Below the pieces are notes generated by a model, which did no database searches, was not told the DNA's origin, and was given only the letters and a program-made list of their open reading frames with translations. Position numbers and translations under genes: made by a program. Of a stretch of 64,000 nt of DNA, positions 1-7,527 are shown one piece after another (the first letter of the stretch is position 1; each line of letters starts with the position of its first letter). The stretch comes from Kerstersia sp052103615 (GTDB taxonomy: Bacteria; Pseudomonadota; Gammaproteobacteria; Burkholderiales; Burkholderiaceae_B), in contig NZ_JBQEKA010000009.1 in the NCBI RefSeq assembly GCF_052103615.1, forward strand, positions 1 through 64,000, read 5' to 3'.

Positions 1-1
1 G

Positions 2-442
2 GTGGTCATTTCGGGTTTTAACCCATGGAGCCTTTGGGGCTTGAGGGAATCGGTACCAGGCATTGACCCCTGGCTGCCGCATGCGCAGGCGGCCCAGGTG
101 TCGCTGGCGCGTTTGCGGGATTGGTTCAAACTGCTGGGCTTCGAGGCCGAGCGCGGTCATTATGGCTGCTATGCGCCGCCGTGCCGCACGCAGACCTGGC
201 TGCAGCGCTGGCAGTTCATGGAGAAGGCGGGCGAACGCTGGTGGCCGTTTTGCGGCGCGGTGTATGCCGTCTCGGCCATCAAGCGTGTGCAAGGCGCACG
301 GCTGATCGGCAAGCCCTGGAAGAAAAAACGGCGCCGCATGCCGCGCGGCGCGCGCGTGGCTGGCGTTGCCAGCATGGAGCAGAACGCGGTGAGCCAGCCG
401 GTGCTGGCCCGTGAGCTGCCTGAGGACAAGGATAATTGGTGA
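2..442 (+). CDS. class I SAM-dependent methyltransferase, YafS-like (C-terminal part only)
   Basis: The reading frame is open from the window edge, so the 5' end and probably the SAM-binding motif lie outside. The visible part begins with the conserved-looking stretch GFNPWSLWGLR, which I associate with the YafS-type methyltransferase encoded beside rnhA in many proteobacteria. The C-terminus is basic (KKKRRR near residue 108). The stop codon overlaps the possible upstream starts of rnhA, so the two are probably co-transcribed. The order methyltransferase-rnhA-dnaQ matches the known yafS-rnhA-dnaQ neighbourhood and supports the call more than the fragment itself. The substrate is unknown. Confidence 0.7.
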   Translation: MVISGFNPWSLWGLRESVPGIDPWLPHAQAAQVSLARLRDWFKLLGFEAERGHYGCYAPPCRTQTWLQRWQFMEKAGERWWPFCGAVYAVSAIKRVQGARLIGKPWKKKRRRMPRGARVAGVASMEQNAVSQPVLARELPEDKDNW

Positions 443-447
443 TACCC

Positions 448-963
448 ATGGCAGGAAATACTCCCGCGCCGGCCGCAACGGCCAAGCAAGTGGAAATCTG
501 GACAGATGGCGCCTGCAAAGGCAACCCGGGTGTTGGGGGCTGGGGCGCGCTGCTGCGCTATGGCCGCCATGAAAAGTGCCTCTGCGGCGGTGAGGCGGCA
601 ACGACCAATAACCGTATGGAAATGATGGCCGTGATTCAGGCCTTGCAGGCCTTGCGTGAATCCTGCCGGGTCGTCTTGCACATAGATTCGCAGTATGTGA
701 TGAAAGGCATCACAGAATGGATGCCCAACTGGAAGCGCCGGGATTGGCGTACCGCCGACAAAAAACCGGTCAAGAATGCCGATCTGTGGCAGCAGCTTGA
801 TAGCGAAGTCGGCCGCCATGAGGTGAGCTGGCACTGGGTGAAAGGGCACGCAGGCAACCCTGGCAATGAACGCGCTGACGAATTGGCCAATCAAGGTGTG
901 GAAATGGTGCGTGGCGCGGCAGCGCTGGCAGCCGAGGCCGGCACGGCCCAGTCCGGGGCCTGA
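448..963 (+). CDS. rnhA: ribonuclease HI
   Basis: The enzyme cleaves the RNA strand of RNA-DNA hybrids during replication and repair. All four catalytic acidic residues are visible in order: Asp in TDGACKGNPG, Glu in NNRMEMMAV, Asp in IDSQYV and Asp in NERADELAN. The length from ATG 448 is 171 residues, slightly longer than the usual 150-155 because of an Ala-rich N-terminal lead and C-terminal tail. The start is uncertain: AAGGA at 428-432 is better spaced for GTG 439 than for ATG 448, and TTG 436 is also in frame. It lies between the methyltransferase and dnaQ genes. Confidence 0.95.
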   Translation: MAGNTPAPAATAKQVEIWTDGACKGNPGVGGWGALLRYGRHEKCLCGGEAATTNNRMEMMAVIQALQALRESCRVVLHIDSQYVMKGITEWMPNWKRRDWRTADKKPVKNADLWQQLDSEVGRHEVSWHWVKGHAGNPGNERADELANQGVEMVRGAAALAAEAGTAQSGA

Positions 964-1042
964 GGCGTTCGTGAGGCGCCATGTTTTACACTGATGGCTT
1001 TCCGGCAGTGCCCTGCCTGTTTCTTTTTGGAGTCTTGCCCGT

Positions 1043-1786
1043 ATGCGGCTGATCGTACTGGATACCGAAACCACCGGCCTGGAGCCGGCGCAAGGGCATC
1101 GCATCGTAGAAATCGGCGCGGTGGAAGTGGATAACCGGATGGTGACGGACAACCACTACCATCAATATCTCAACCCCGACCGCAATAGTGACCCGGAAGC
1201 TTTGGCCGTGCACGGCCTGACCACGGAGTTCCTGGCCGATTACCCGCGCTTCGAAGAAGTGGCGCGGGACTTTGTCGAATTCATCCGCGGCGGCGAGCTG
1301 CTGATCCATAACGCGGCTTTCGATATCAAGTTTCTCGATTCCGAATTGCAGCGCGCCGGGCTGGGCAAGGTGCAGGACTACTGCGCCAAGGTAACGGACA
1401 GCCTGATGGTTGCACGTGAAATGCATCCGGGCAAGCGCAATTCGCTGGATGCATTATGCGATCGCTACGGCATTTCCAATGCGCACCGTACCTTGCACGG
1501 CGCCTTGCTGGATACGCGTTTGCTGGCCGAAGTCTGGCTGGCCATGACGCGTGGCCAGGAGTCACTGCTGGGCGATGCCGACGCGGCCGAGAACCCTTCC
1601 GGCGGCAATGCCATGCAGTTCCGGACGGGCAATGAGGATTTCGACCCGTCCCGGCTGGCGGTCTTGCCGGCAGGCGCCGATGATTTGCAGGCGCATGCGG
1701 AATATCTGGCGGCGCTGGATAAGGCGGTCAAGGGCGAGTGCGTCTGGCGCCGCTATGAGCCGCAGCCTGACGCGGCTCAATCCTGA
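1043..1786 (+). CDS. dnaQ: DNA polymerase III epsilon subunit (3'-5' proofreading exonuclease)
   Basis: This is a DEDDh exonuclease that proofreads for the replicative polymerase. Motif I is DTETTG near residue 8, motif II contains IHNAAFDIKF near residue 95, and motif III has the HGALLD form (HxAxxD) near residue 155. The 247-residue length fits DnaQ. A C-terminal extension after about residue 180 is where the alpha-subunit contact is expected. The gene follows rnhA by 79 nt on the same strand, and in E. coli these two are divergent neighbours, so the pairing is ancient. A tRNA gene follows, as in several relatives. Confidence 0.96.
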   Translation: MRLIVLDTETTGLEPAQGHRIVEIGAVEVDNRMVTDNHYHQYLNPDRNSDPEALAVHGLTTEFLADYPRFEEVARDFVEFIRGGELLIHNAAFDIKFLDSELQRAGLGKVQDYCAKVTDSLMVAREMHPGKRNSLDALCDRYGISNAHRTLHGALLDTRLLAEVWLAMTRGQESLLGDADAAENPSGGNAMQFRTGNEDFDPSRLAVLPAGADDLQAHAEYLAALDKAVKGECVWRRYEPQPDAAQS

Positions 1787-1856
1787 ACGCTGGCTGTAGC
1801 CAGGCCAGGGCTGCGCCCTGCTTAGGGCAGCAGTTTCATGGCGAAGTAAGAAAAAC

Positions 1857-1886
1857 TTGCTGCTTCTGCATTTGCAATGCTATTAT
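1857..1886 (+). promoter_or_regulatory. sigma-70-type promoter for tRNA-Val
   Basis: A -35-like TTGCTG (1857-1862) is followed after 18 bp by TATTAT (1881-1886). Transcription would start near 1893, about 25 nt before the tRNA. It was identified by eye only. Confidence 0.5.
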
Positions 1887-1916
1887 TTCGTTCTCTTCAC
1901 ATTGCGAAGAGATTCT

Positions 1917-1991
1917 GGGCGGTTAGCTCAGTGGTAGAGCACTGCCTTCACACGGCAGGGGTCACAGGTTCGAACCCTGTACCGCCCACCA
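1917..1991 (+). tRNA. tRNA-Val (anticodon CAC)
   Basis: A full cloverleaf can be drawn. The acceptor stem GGGCGGT (1917-1923) pairs with ACCGCCC (1981-1987). The anticodon stem CTGCC/GGCAG encloses the loop TTCACAC with anticodon CAC, which reads GUG valine codons. The T arm contains GGTTCGAACC. The 3' CCA is encoded (1989-1991). An integrase remnant starts about 150 bp downstream, so the 3' end of this tRNA is the probable attachment site of the decayed element. Confidence 0.96.
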
Positions 1992-2015
1992 AATTGATGT
2001 ACATAGACGTACACG

Positions 2016-2048
2016 AAACCCGCACAGCGTAAGGCTATGCGGGTTTTT
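2016..2048 (+). terminator. Rho-independent terminator after tRNA-Val
   Basis: AAACCCGCA (2016-2024) pairs with TGCGGGTTT (2038-2046), with an inner AGC/GCT extension, and a run of five T follows. It lies 25 nt after the tRNA. Confidence 0.8.
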
Positions 2049-2143
2049 ATTTGTGCAATACGTGCGGATGTGTGCTTTGAATACCGCCCATGCTGACGGT
2101 ACTTTTGACGGTATCCCGCTCGTACTGTCACAGAGATACTGTC

Positions 2144-2245
2144 ATGCCGCTATCAGATACCGCCTGCCGCAATGCCAAAGCTGCCGACAAGCCACGCAAA
2201 CTTGCAGATGGCGGGGGCTTATACCTGTTGGTCAACCAGGCCGGG
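2144..2245 (+). pseudogene. tyrosine-recombinase integrase, N-terminal stub
   Basis: From ATG 2144 about 34 codons match the start of tRNA-targeting, P4-type integrases: a lead like MPLSDTACRNAK, then ADGGGLYLLVNQAG. Homology stops abruptly near 2245, and the DNA continues in another frame as a DUF927 protein. The catalytic domain (R-H-R-Y) is gone. A deletion removed the rest of the integrase and everything up to the replication gene. The position beside tRNA-Val is what such an integrase would choose. Confidence 0.75.
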
Positions 2246-3604
2246 GCGTGTTCTTCTACGGCACGGATAACAAGGGTAACGACTTGGCACCACAATGGAT
2301 GTGCGCCCCCTGGTATATCCGCGCCCATACGCGCAGCACTGACGCTCAGGATTGGGGCTATCTACTGGAATTTGCCGACCGTGACGGGAATGAAAAGCGG
2401 TGGGCCATGCCTGCAGAGTTGCTACATGGCGATGGGGCGGAGTTGGCCAAGCTACTGAGCAACCAGGGTCTGGACGTGCATCCTACGCCAGCGTCGCGTC
2501 AGCGCCTGGCCAGCTACATTCAGCAGCAGGCCAGGAGCGTGGCAGAGCGTGCAATCAGTGCCGACCGGATAGGCTGGCATGGCAACGCCTTTGTGCTGCC
2601 AAAACGGTCATTTGGCGACAAGGGGCAGCGTGTCGTTTTCCAGTCGCCTACGGCCTTACCCAACACGTTCCAGGAAGCAGGCAGCGCCGAAGAGTGGCGC
2701 GACCAGGTGGGGGCGCTGTGTGCCGGTAACTCTCGCCTGGTGTTTGCAGCGAGCTGCGCCTTTGCGGGGCCGCTGCTGCGCCATGCGTCGATGGAGTCGG
2801 GAGGCTTTCATCTTCGGGCGAATGCGCCTACATGCTTGCCAATGAGCAGGGCAAGGCACGCATGAGCCGTACTGCCACGCCACGGGGCCAATTGCGCTGG
2901 CGGCTGCTGTTCCTGTCGTCGGGTGAGTTGAGCCTGGCCGACCACATGCAAGAGGTGGGCAAGCGGGCACATGCTGGCCAGGAGGTGCGCTTGCCGGATA
3001 TTCCCGCTGATGCGGGGGCGGGCCTGGGCCTGTTCGACACCTTGCACGGCCTTCCTGATGCGCGGGCGTTGGCCGAGCATATCAAGGCAGTGACGCGACG
3101 GACTTATGGGACGGCTGGCCGGGTCTTCATTTAATGGCTGGTGGCGCGTGCTGACGATCTACCGGGGCTGGTGCGGGCCTGGGCAAGCCGTTTGGTGAAA
3201 GACTGGGTGCCAGTTGGTGCGTCTGGCCAGGTGGAGCGTGTGGCGTCCCGTTTCGCCTTGGTGGCGGTGGGCGGCGAGCTGGCGACGGAGGCGGGAATTG
3301 CCGGGTGGGATGGGGGGCGCGGCAGAGGCTGGGGTACGGACTTGCTTTGATGCCTGGCTGACGGCGCGTGGTGGTGCAGGTGGAGTCGGCGAGCTGCGAA
3401 TACATGGTCTTTGCCGAGACCTTCCGGGCAGAGGTGTGCAAGGGCTTTGATCCGTTGACGGTGGTGCGGCTACTGCATGCACGCGGCTACCTGCGCACGG
3501 AGGGCCAGGGTAAGACCTTCAAGTACACCAGGCGGGAGCGGGTGCCGGGTGTTGGGCCTACGGCGGTTTACTGCGTTCTGCCTGCTATTTTCGATGGCGA
3601 ATAG
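2245..3604 (+). pseudogene. DUF927-domain replication ATPase/primase-helicase remnant
   Basis: Four pieces in different frames resemble successive parts of one DUF927 protein of integrative elements and phages. 2245-2818 reads from GVFFYGTDNKG to ESGGFHLR. 2829-3131 reads from YMLANEQGKARMSRT to YGTAGRVF. 3141-3330 contains GASGQVERVASRFALVAVGGELA, and 3340-3604 ends GVGPTAVYCVLPAIF. The section between FHLR and YMLAN that should hold the Walker A and B motifs is missing, by my estimate about 100 residues. There is also an in-frame stop at 3132 and later frameshifts. It cannot encode a working ATPase. The family match is from memory of conserved motifs. Confidence 0.75.
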
Positions 3605-3721
3605 CAGTCTCTTGTATACGCAGCCGTTTACTGCAATGGCTGGTGTTATGAGTGGGGAGGCAAGGAAAACGCCCTTGTATCGTAATGAATACAAGGGCGG
3701 TCCCATCAACGGGTGCCGTTC

Positions 3722-3940
3722 CTACGGAACGGTTTTTTTGGTGCGCAACACGATGCGGAACGGTTTACCGTTGGGGCGGCGGATCACTTTCCCCTTGACG
3801 GTAATAGTCATCCTGTAGATGACTTGTTCGCCTTCGTTCGGGTGCATAGTAGCCTCCGCGATCAGGCCCCCAACCAAAAACTTGACGTTGACAGCCCGTT
3901 GTTGGCCGACATACGATGGTATTCCCGTACCAGTAGTCAA
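3722..3940 (-). CDS. small hypothetical protein of the element
   Basis: An open frame of 72 codons starts at a TTG and ends ITVKGKVIRRPNGKPFRIVL. Its composition (few Cys, balanced charges, a plausible beta-rich tail) looks more protein-like than the shadow frames around it. It has the same orientation as the two genes upstream of it (4021-5688). No ribosome binding site is clear, and a TGA lies just upstream in frame, so it may be the intact end of a damaged longer gene. Function unknown. Confidence 0.35.
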   Translation of the reverse strand: MTTGTGIPSYVGQQRAVNVKFLVGGLIAEATMHPNEGEQVIYRMTITVKGKVIRRPNGKPFRIVLRTKKTVP

Positions 3941-4020
3941 GACGCGCGCTCATGGGGTTTTGAGCGTGGCGTTTTCCCAAGGGCTTCGACGCGCTCCAAC
4001 GCTTCGAAGCCTTTTTCCTT

Positions 4021-4500
4021 TCATGCAGCTTTGCTATCTTCATCGGGAGCATTCTTCCGCCAATTAACGTCGTCAGTGAAGTCCAAAGGAATTTGGATGG
4101 GACTTTCTTCGGGGTGAATGCTGTTCCAATGATCAGCGTCTAGCGATAATTGCAGTCCGTCGCCAACCATCTGCTCGCGTCGATTAATTAGGGATTTCAA
4201 CATTTGCGGGCGGGTGGCCTCGTCAATATCAATCCATAGCGTAAATTGTTCACCGCCCTGTGTAGTTGGAAGGGCATGGTTTGCGCGATATGGTTTTCCC
4301 GTTTTAGGGTCTCTCCGAACTTCTTGCCTAGCAGCCTGCGTAAACTCTTTGGCAAGCAGGTCGAGAGGGTCTCTTGGCTTAGGTAGTGGCCAGCCACGAT
4401 TGTTGGCAAAGATTGCCACTTTGCGCATGTTTACTTCTGTCTCGCCCGTTTCTTCTTTGTAGAGACGGATAAGGCGTTGCATTTCCTGATGCTTGTTCAA
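4021..4500 (-). CDS. conserved hypothetical protein, partner of the HTH/ImmA gene
   Basis: This is a 159-residue soluble protein with a TTG start preceded by AAAAGGAG at good spacing. It begins 15 nt after the stop of the HTH/ImmA-IrrE gene, so the two form an operon. Visible features are a helical N-terminus, a basic stretch (ARQEVRRDPKTGKPYRANHA), a strand-like TLWIDID segment, a helical RREQMVGDGLQLS segment and an acidic tail. I believe similar proteins accompany HTH-ImmA genes in prophages, but this is recollection. It has no recognised catalytic motif. It could be a toxin, a cleavage substrate of the peptidase or an accessory factor. Confidence 0.7.
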   Translation of the reverse strand: MNKHQEMQRLIRLYKEETGETEVNMRKVAIFANNRGWPLPKPRDPLDLLAKEFTQAARQEVRRDPKTGKPYRANHALPTTQGGEQFTLWIDIDEATRPQMLKSLINRREQMVGDGLQLSLDADHWNSIHPEESPIQIPLDFTDDVNWRKNAPDEDSKAA

Positions 4501-4515
4501 TTTGGCGTTCTCCTT

Positions 4516-5688
4516 TTAGATGCCAACAGGTGCTACGTCACCCCAGCCATCAACGATGGCGCTAGGGGCAACAATTGATCGTACTTTTTGCAGATGAGCA
4601 CGGAAGCGGTCATAGCGCCCAGTTCTATGTTGCAACTGTCCTGCTATCAATCCTGGGTGTATCCCTAGCGTGTTTGCAAACCCAAGAAGATCACGCTCAG
4701 CAAAGAACGGGGCTTTGCGTGCGATGAAAGCATCCATCTTTTTTTGAGGTACGCAAAACTCAGCGGCTGCTGCATTGGCAACCCGCTCTTCCTCGTTGAT
4801 GGTCGAGCCCGTGCCAGCGCGTTCACCGTCAAGTTCGGTGTCCAGCATGACAATGTTGTCTTGGGGACGCTCGTGCAAGCCGTGGCCGCAAAGTACGTGC
4901 TCAAGTTCATGGCGTAGCACGAACCAAAAATTGTCGATACGATCGTGGCGTAAACTCATTCCAATAACAGGGGAGTATTTGTCCAGCCACATACACACGC
5001 CGTCGATTTTTGCGGAGGTGAGGGATTCAACGATGACAAATCGAATGCCGCTTTCAGCAAGAATTCGTGGGACTTTTCGTGCTTCTTCAGCGGCAGACAG
5101 TAGAGCGGACAGCTTACCAACAGCTTGGCGTCCTAAAAGTGGCGTGTACCTGGGTACAAGCATTTCACTTGCAATTTCTTTGACCCTATAAAGCCAAGCC
5201 AGTTGGATTGGTGTTGGCTCTTCTTTGGTGTTGGTTTTCTTTGCTGCGTGTGGCAGTACCTCGATATTCTCAATGGATTCTTCTTTGAAGAATTTTGCGA
5301 GTGCTGCCTCTACTTTTGGGATGTCCCTAGAGTTTTCTGCATCAAGCCATCCGCGTTTTATCATTTCTGCAACCGGCAGTCCGCCAAAAAGCTGAGCGCG
5401 AGTTGCACGGCCTGGGTCTGGACGTGCTGAGATCCTCGCTATTGCAAGGTCGTAGGATTGTTGCAAATCAAGAAATTCTTTCGCCGGTACATTGAAAATT
5501 TCTTCCAACGAGATTGCCATTGTTGCGTCTACCGGACGCTTGTCTGCGACAAGGCGGTTTACGCTACTGTCGTCCACACCAAGGATTACGGCTAGTACAC
5601 GTTTAGTCCAGCCCCTTGCGGTGAGCAGGGCGTCGATGAACTGGCCGGGGGTGCGGAAGTCGGAGGAGGAAGGGGTGGAGCTATTCAT
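4516..5688 (-). CDS. HTH-domain protein fused to ImmA/IrrE-type metallopeptidase
   Basis: The 390-residue protein has two parts. Residues about 1-75 resemble a HigA-like Xre helix-turn-helix (TPGQFIDALLTARGWTKR, then a DDSSVNRLV recognition helix). Residues about 230-330 carry the M78/ImmA-IrrE zinc-peptidase signature HELEH in RHELEHVLCGH, and the downstream Glu in NEEERVANAAAAEF is a possible third ligand. Family knowledge: such proteins repress their own operon, and the peptidase cleaves a repressor or partner after stress. ATG 5688 is preceded by an in-frame GTG at 5700. A perfect inverted repeat lies just upstream. The GC content is visibly lower than in the flanking chromosome. Confidence 0.85.
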   Translation of the reverse strand: MNSSTPSSSDFRTPGQFIDALLTARGWTKRVLAVILGVDDSSVNRLVADKRPVDATMAISLEEIFNVPAKEFLDLQQSYDLAIARISARPDPGRATRAQLFGGLPVAEMIKRGWLDAENSRDIPKVEAALAKFFKEESIENIEVLPHAAKKTNTKEEPTPIQLAWLYRVKEIASEMLVPRYTPLLGRQAVGKLSALLSAAEEARKVPRILAESGIRFVIVESLTSAKIDGVCMWLDKYSPVIGMSLRHDRIDNFWFVLRHELEHVLCGHGLHERPQDNIVMLDTELDGERAGTGSTINEEERVANAAAAEFCVPQKKMDAFIARKAPFFAERDLLGFANTLGIHPGLIAGQLQHRTGRYDRFRAHLQKVRSIVAPSAIVDGWGDVAPVGI

Positions 5689-5707
5689 GATGATTTGCAC
5701 AATACGT

Positions 5708-5731
5708 CAGTTTGCGCAAAAACGCAAACTG
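5708..5731. promoter_or_regulatory. inverted-repeat operator upstream of the HTH/ImmA gene
   Basis: CAGTTTGCG (5708-5716) and CGCAAACTG (5723-5731) form a perfect 9-bp inverted repeat with a 6-bp spacer. It overlaps the smaller palindrome TTTGCGCAAA (5711-5720). It sits 20 bp upstream of the start codon of the HTH/ImmA gene, where an autoregulatory HigA-like site is expected. Confidence 0.6.
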
Positions 5732-6033
5732 GTCGTTTTTTGTAAGGGTTGGGTTGCTTTGTAAGGAGTGCCTGCGAACTTACAGCTACGGTTTAGTTCG
5801 TACGGGTGGTGGTTTTCAAAACCTGTTGTTGTGCAGCTGGTGATAACAGTTGGCATGCAATATGGCCTTGTGACAGATGTAGTGTCAGGGGTATGCCATT
5901 GAAACGTGCACAGGGCCGTTTGCTGTCAGCGGCCTTGGCGTGGGACTACATAGTGCATCGAGCATAGAGGGGCTGCTGCGTATTGCACTCGGTTTTGAGG
6001 GCGAGCGACAAATATGCGTGGACTTCGGGGTGA
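5732..6033. other. gene-free spacer within the element
   Basis: About 300 bp between the operator of the HTH/ImmA gene and the 3' end of the tandem-HTH gene. I see no convincing gene, terminator or repeat in it. Confidence 0.5.
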
Positions 6034-6492
6034 TCACGCATCCTGAGCAGGCGTGCGCGATGGCGGAAGCATGTGCCGCGACCTGAGCATGGCGACGTAC
6101 AGCGGCAAGGTAAGGAAGTGGCGTACCCATGCTGGTATCTCTATCTCGCCTGACGTCCAGCGTGACACAGTGCCTGCGTTGGTGCCCACGATGCGGCAGA
6201 AGTCCACCTTCTTCCATCCTATCGCTTTGATGGCATCTTCAAAGGCTTCCGGGGACAGATGGGGTGGGGTGGTGCGCTCGATGTAGTCCAGCACCTGGCT
6301 GGGGCTGGAAACCTGTGCCATGTCTGCGGCCAGGCCCATGAACGGCTTTACCCACGACGGTATCAGCCCATCACCACGGTGCCAACGATTGATGGTGCCG
6401 ATATGCACGCCTGCCGCCAGGCAGAAGTCATTCTTTGTCCAGCCGATGGCTTGCAGGGCTTGCTGGTGTTCTTCTGGCGGGGGGATGTGCAT
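6034..6492 (-). CDS. tandem helix-turn-helix DNA-binding protein
   Basis: The 152-residue protein contains the same module twice, at about residues 8-55 and 83-130. The shared pattern is AIGWxKxDFC, then GxxxGTxxRW, then IPxWVxxF. Each copy looks like a Cro/Xre-type helix-turn-helix with the recognition helix at GTINRW or GTVSRW. Start ATG 6492 lacks an obvious ribosome binding site, and a TTG at 6564 is an in-frame alternative. Its upstream region is an AT-rich stretch with inverted repeats, followed by origin-like sequences. It may be a repressor or replication regulator of the element. I do not recognise a named family. Confidence 0.65.
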   Translation of the reverse strand: MHIPPPEEHQQALQAIGWTKNDFCLAAGVHIGTINRWHRGDGLIPSWVKPFMGLAADMAQVSSPSQVLDYIERTTPPHLSPEAFEDAIKAIGWKKVDFCRIVGTNAGTVSRWTSGEIEIPAWVRHFLTLPLYVAMLRSRHMLPPSRTPAQDA

Positions 6493-6550
6493 GGCGGGAG
6501 GGTGTGGTTGCAGGTGGGAGTCAATGATGGCATGATAGCCGGTTTTGTTT

Positions 6551-6586
6551 ATTATGCTAATCAATTAATGATAATATCCGCATAAT
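6551..6586. promoter_or_regulatory. AT-rich inverted repeat upstream of the tandem-HTH gene
   Basis: ATTATGC (6551-6557) and GCATAAT (6580-6586) form perfect 7-bp arms around a 22-bp, almost pure A/T spacer. The site lies 60-95 bp upstream of the tandem-HTH start. It could be an operator for that protein or the melting region of an origin. Confidence 0.4.
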
Positions 6587-6735
6587 TAACATAATTCTCC
6601 TATGTGCTCTTCCGTTTCCCGCCCCCTGTGAGTAACTCTGAGCCTATGCCCTATGCGTGAGGTCTAGTGCGGCTTCCAGGGCGAGTCTTATTTGTTCATT
6701 TATTGAGCAGATAACGCCTGTGCGGCAGTTGATAG

Positions 6736-6976
6736 TTATCCACAAGGGTTAGACGGTGCTGCGGGGGGCGGCAGGGAAGGATTTATTTTGCGCTGCCAAT
6801 ACGCAAAGTATGCCGCCATGATGCTAATTACCTGTTGATATATCCAGGTGTCCCCGGTGTTTGTTCCCGGCATCCCCGGACTTTTGTCTGTTGTCCCCGG
6901 TGCATCCGGGGACACGGAAACCCGCATATGTGCTTGCTCTCCGTGAGTTATCAATAGTTGTCCCCGGTGTCCCCGG
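6736..6976. other. origin-like region: DnaA box plus 9-bp iteron-like repeats
   Basis: A perfect consensus DnaA box TTATCCACA occupies 6736-6744. Downstream the 9-mer TGTCCCCGG occurs at 6849-6857, 6892-6900, 6959-6967 and 6968-6976, and once inverted at 6906-6914. Near copies TGTTCCCGG (6862-6870) and CATCCCCGG (6871-6879) complete the cluster. The copies at 6892 and 6906 form a perfect 9-bp inverted repeat with a 5-bp spacer. An AT-rich block lies upstream at 6541-6597. Iterons, a DnaA box and an AT-rich segment are the parts of an iteron-type replication origin. No intact Rep gene is in the element, so this would be a relic. Confidence 0.5.
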
Positions 6977-7527
6977 TTTTTCTGATGATTCCCTGGTCGA
7001 TTTTCGGTAGTCCGATGCAGGTGGAGGGATGGGGAGGGGGTAAAAGTTCAGCATGATTCCGCCGAGACCGCCCGCCCAGTCAGGAATTTATGGCGGCACA
7101 TTTTCAGGGGAGGGGGGTTAAAGCGGATGGGTCTGAGTCAGCCGAACGCATGGCCGGATGACAGGCGAAGTCCCCTGCCTTTTCTTCGTGGCTTGCGGGC
7201 CGGTGCTGTGCGCCTGCATGGCATCAGCAGTTTTTTATATTTCTGCGTTTTTTTATGTCAGGACGTGAAGGGAGGTAAGCCCGGCATCTTCTGCGAAAGC
7301 GCGCCGGAAACACATTTCAGCCTGGGCAGGGACGGCATTTGATGCCGCTCCAGAGTGTTACTGAATACCCGTCTTGGGTTACATGATTCTCATTCTGAGA
7401 AGAAAGGATACGTTTTCGGCGTCATTGCTCCGTATCCTGAAAGTGTCGTACCTGGCCGGCACAGCGGCATGCCTTCGGCGCCGCACCTTTCTTCCCGTGC
7501 CGGTTTCACTCAACCCAAGGAGTTGTT
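6977..7527. other. gene-free stretch at the right end of the element
   Basis: No gene of convincing composition is visible here. TTCTCATTCTGAGAA (7387-7401) is a palindrome with 6-bp arms and a 3-bp centre, about 130 bp upstream of the small membrane peptide, and could be an operator. The right boundary of the decayed element should fall near 7100, but I found no copy of the tRNA 3' end marking it. Confidence 0.4.

Noticed and set aside
3765..4052. 95-codon minus-strand frame overlapping the HTH partner gene
   Set aside because: It is Arg-rich, and its tail is out of frame with the more protein-like frame at 3722-3940. It is treated as a shadow.
6849..6976. Possible CRISPR array from repeated TGTCCCCGG
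   Set aside because: Units are only 9 bp, spacing is irregular (0 to 58 bp), one copy is inverted, and no cas gene is near. It fits iterons or operators better.
6977..7527. Right attachment site (copy of the tRNA-Val 3' end)
   Set aside because: I found only a weak ACCGCCC-like match near 7067, too short to support. The right end may be deleted.
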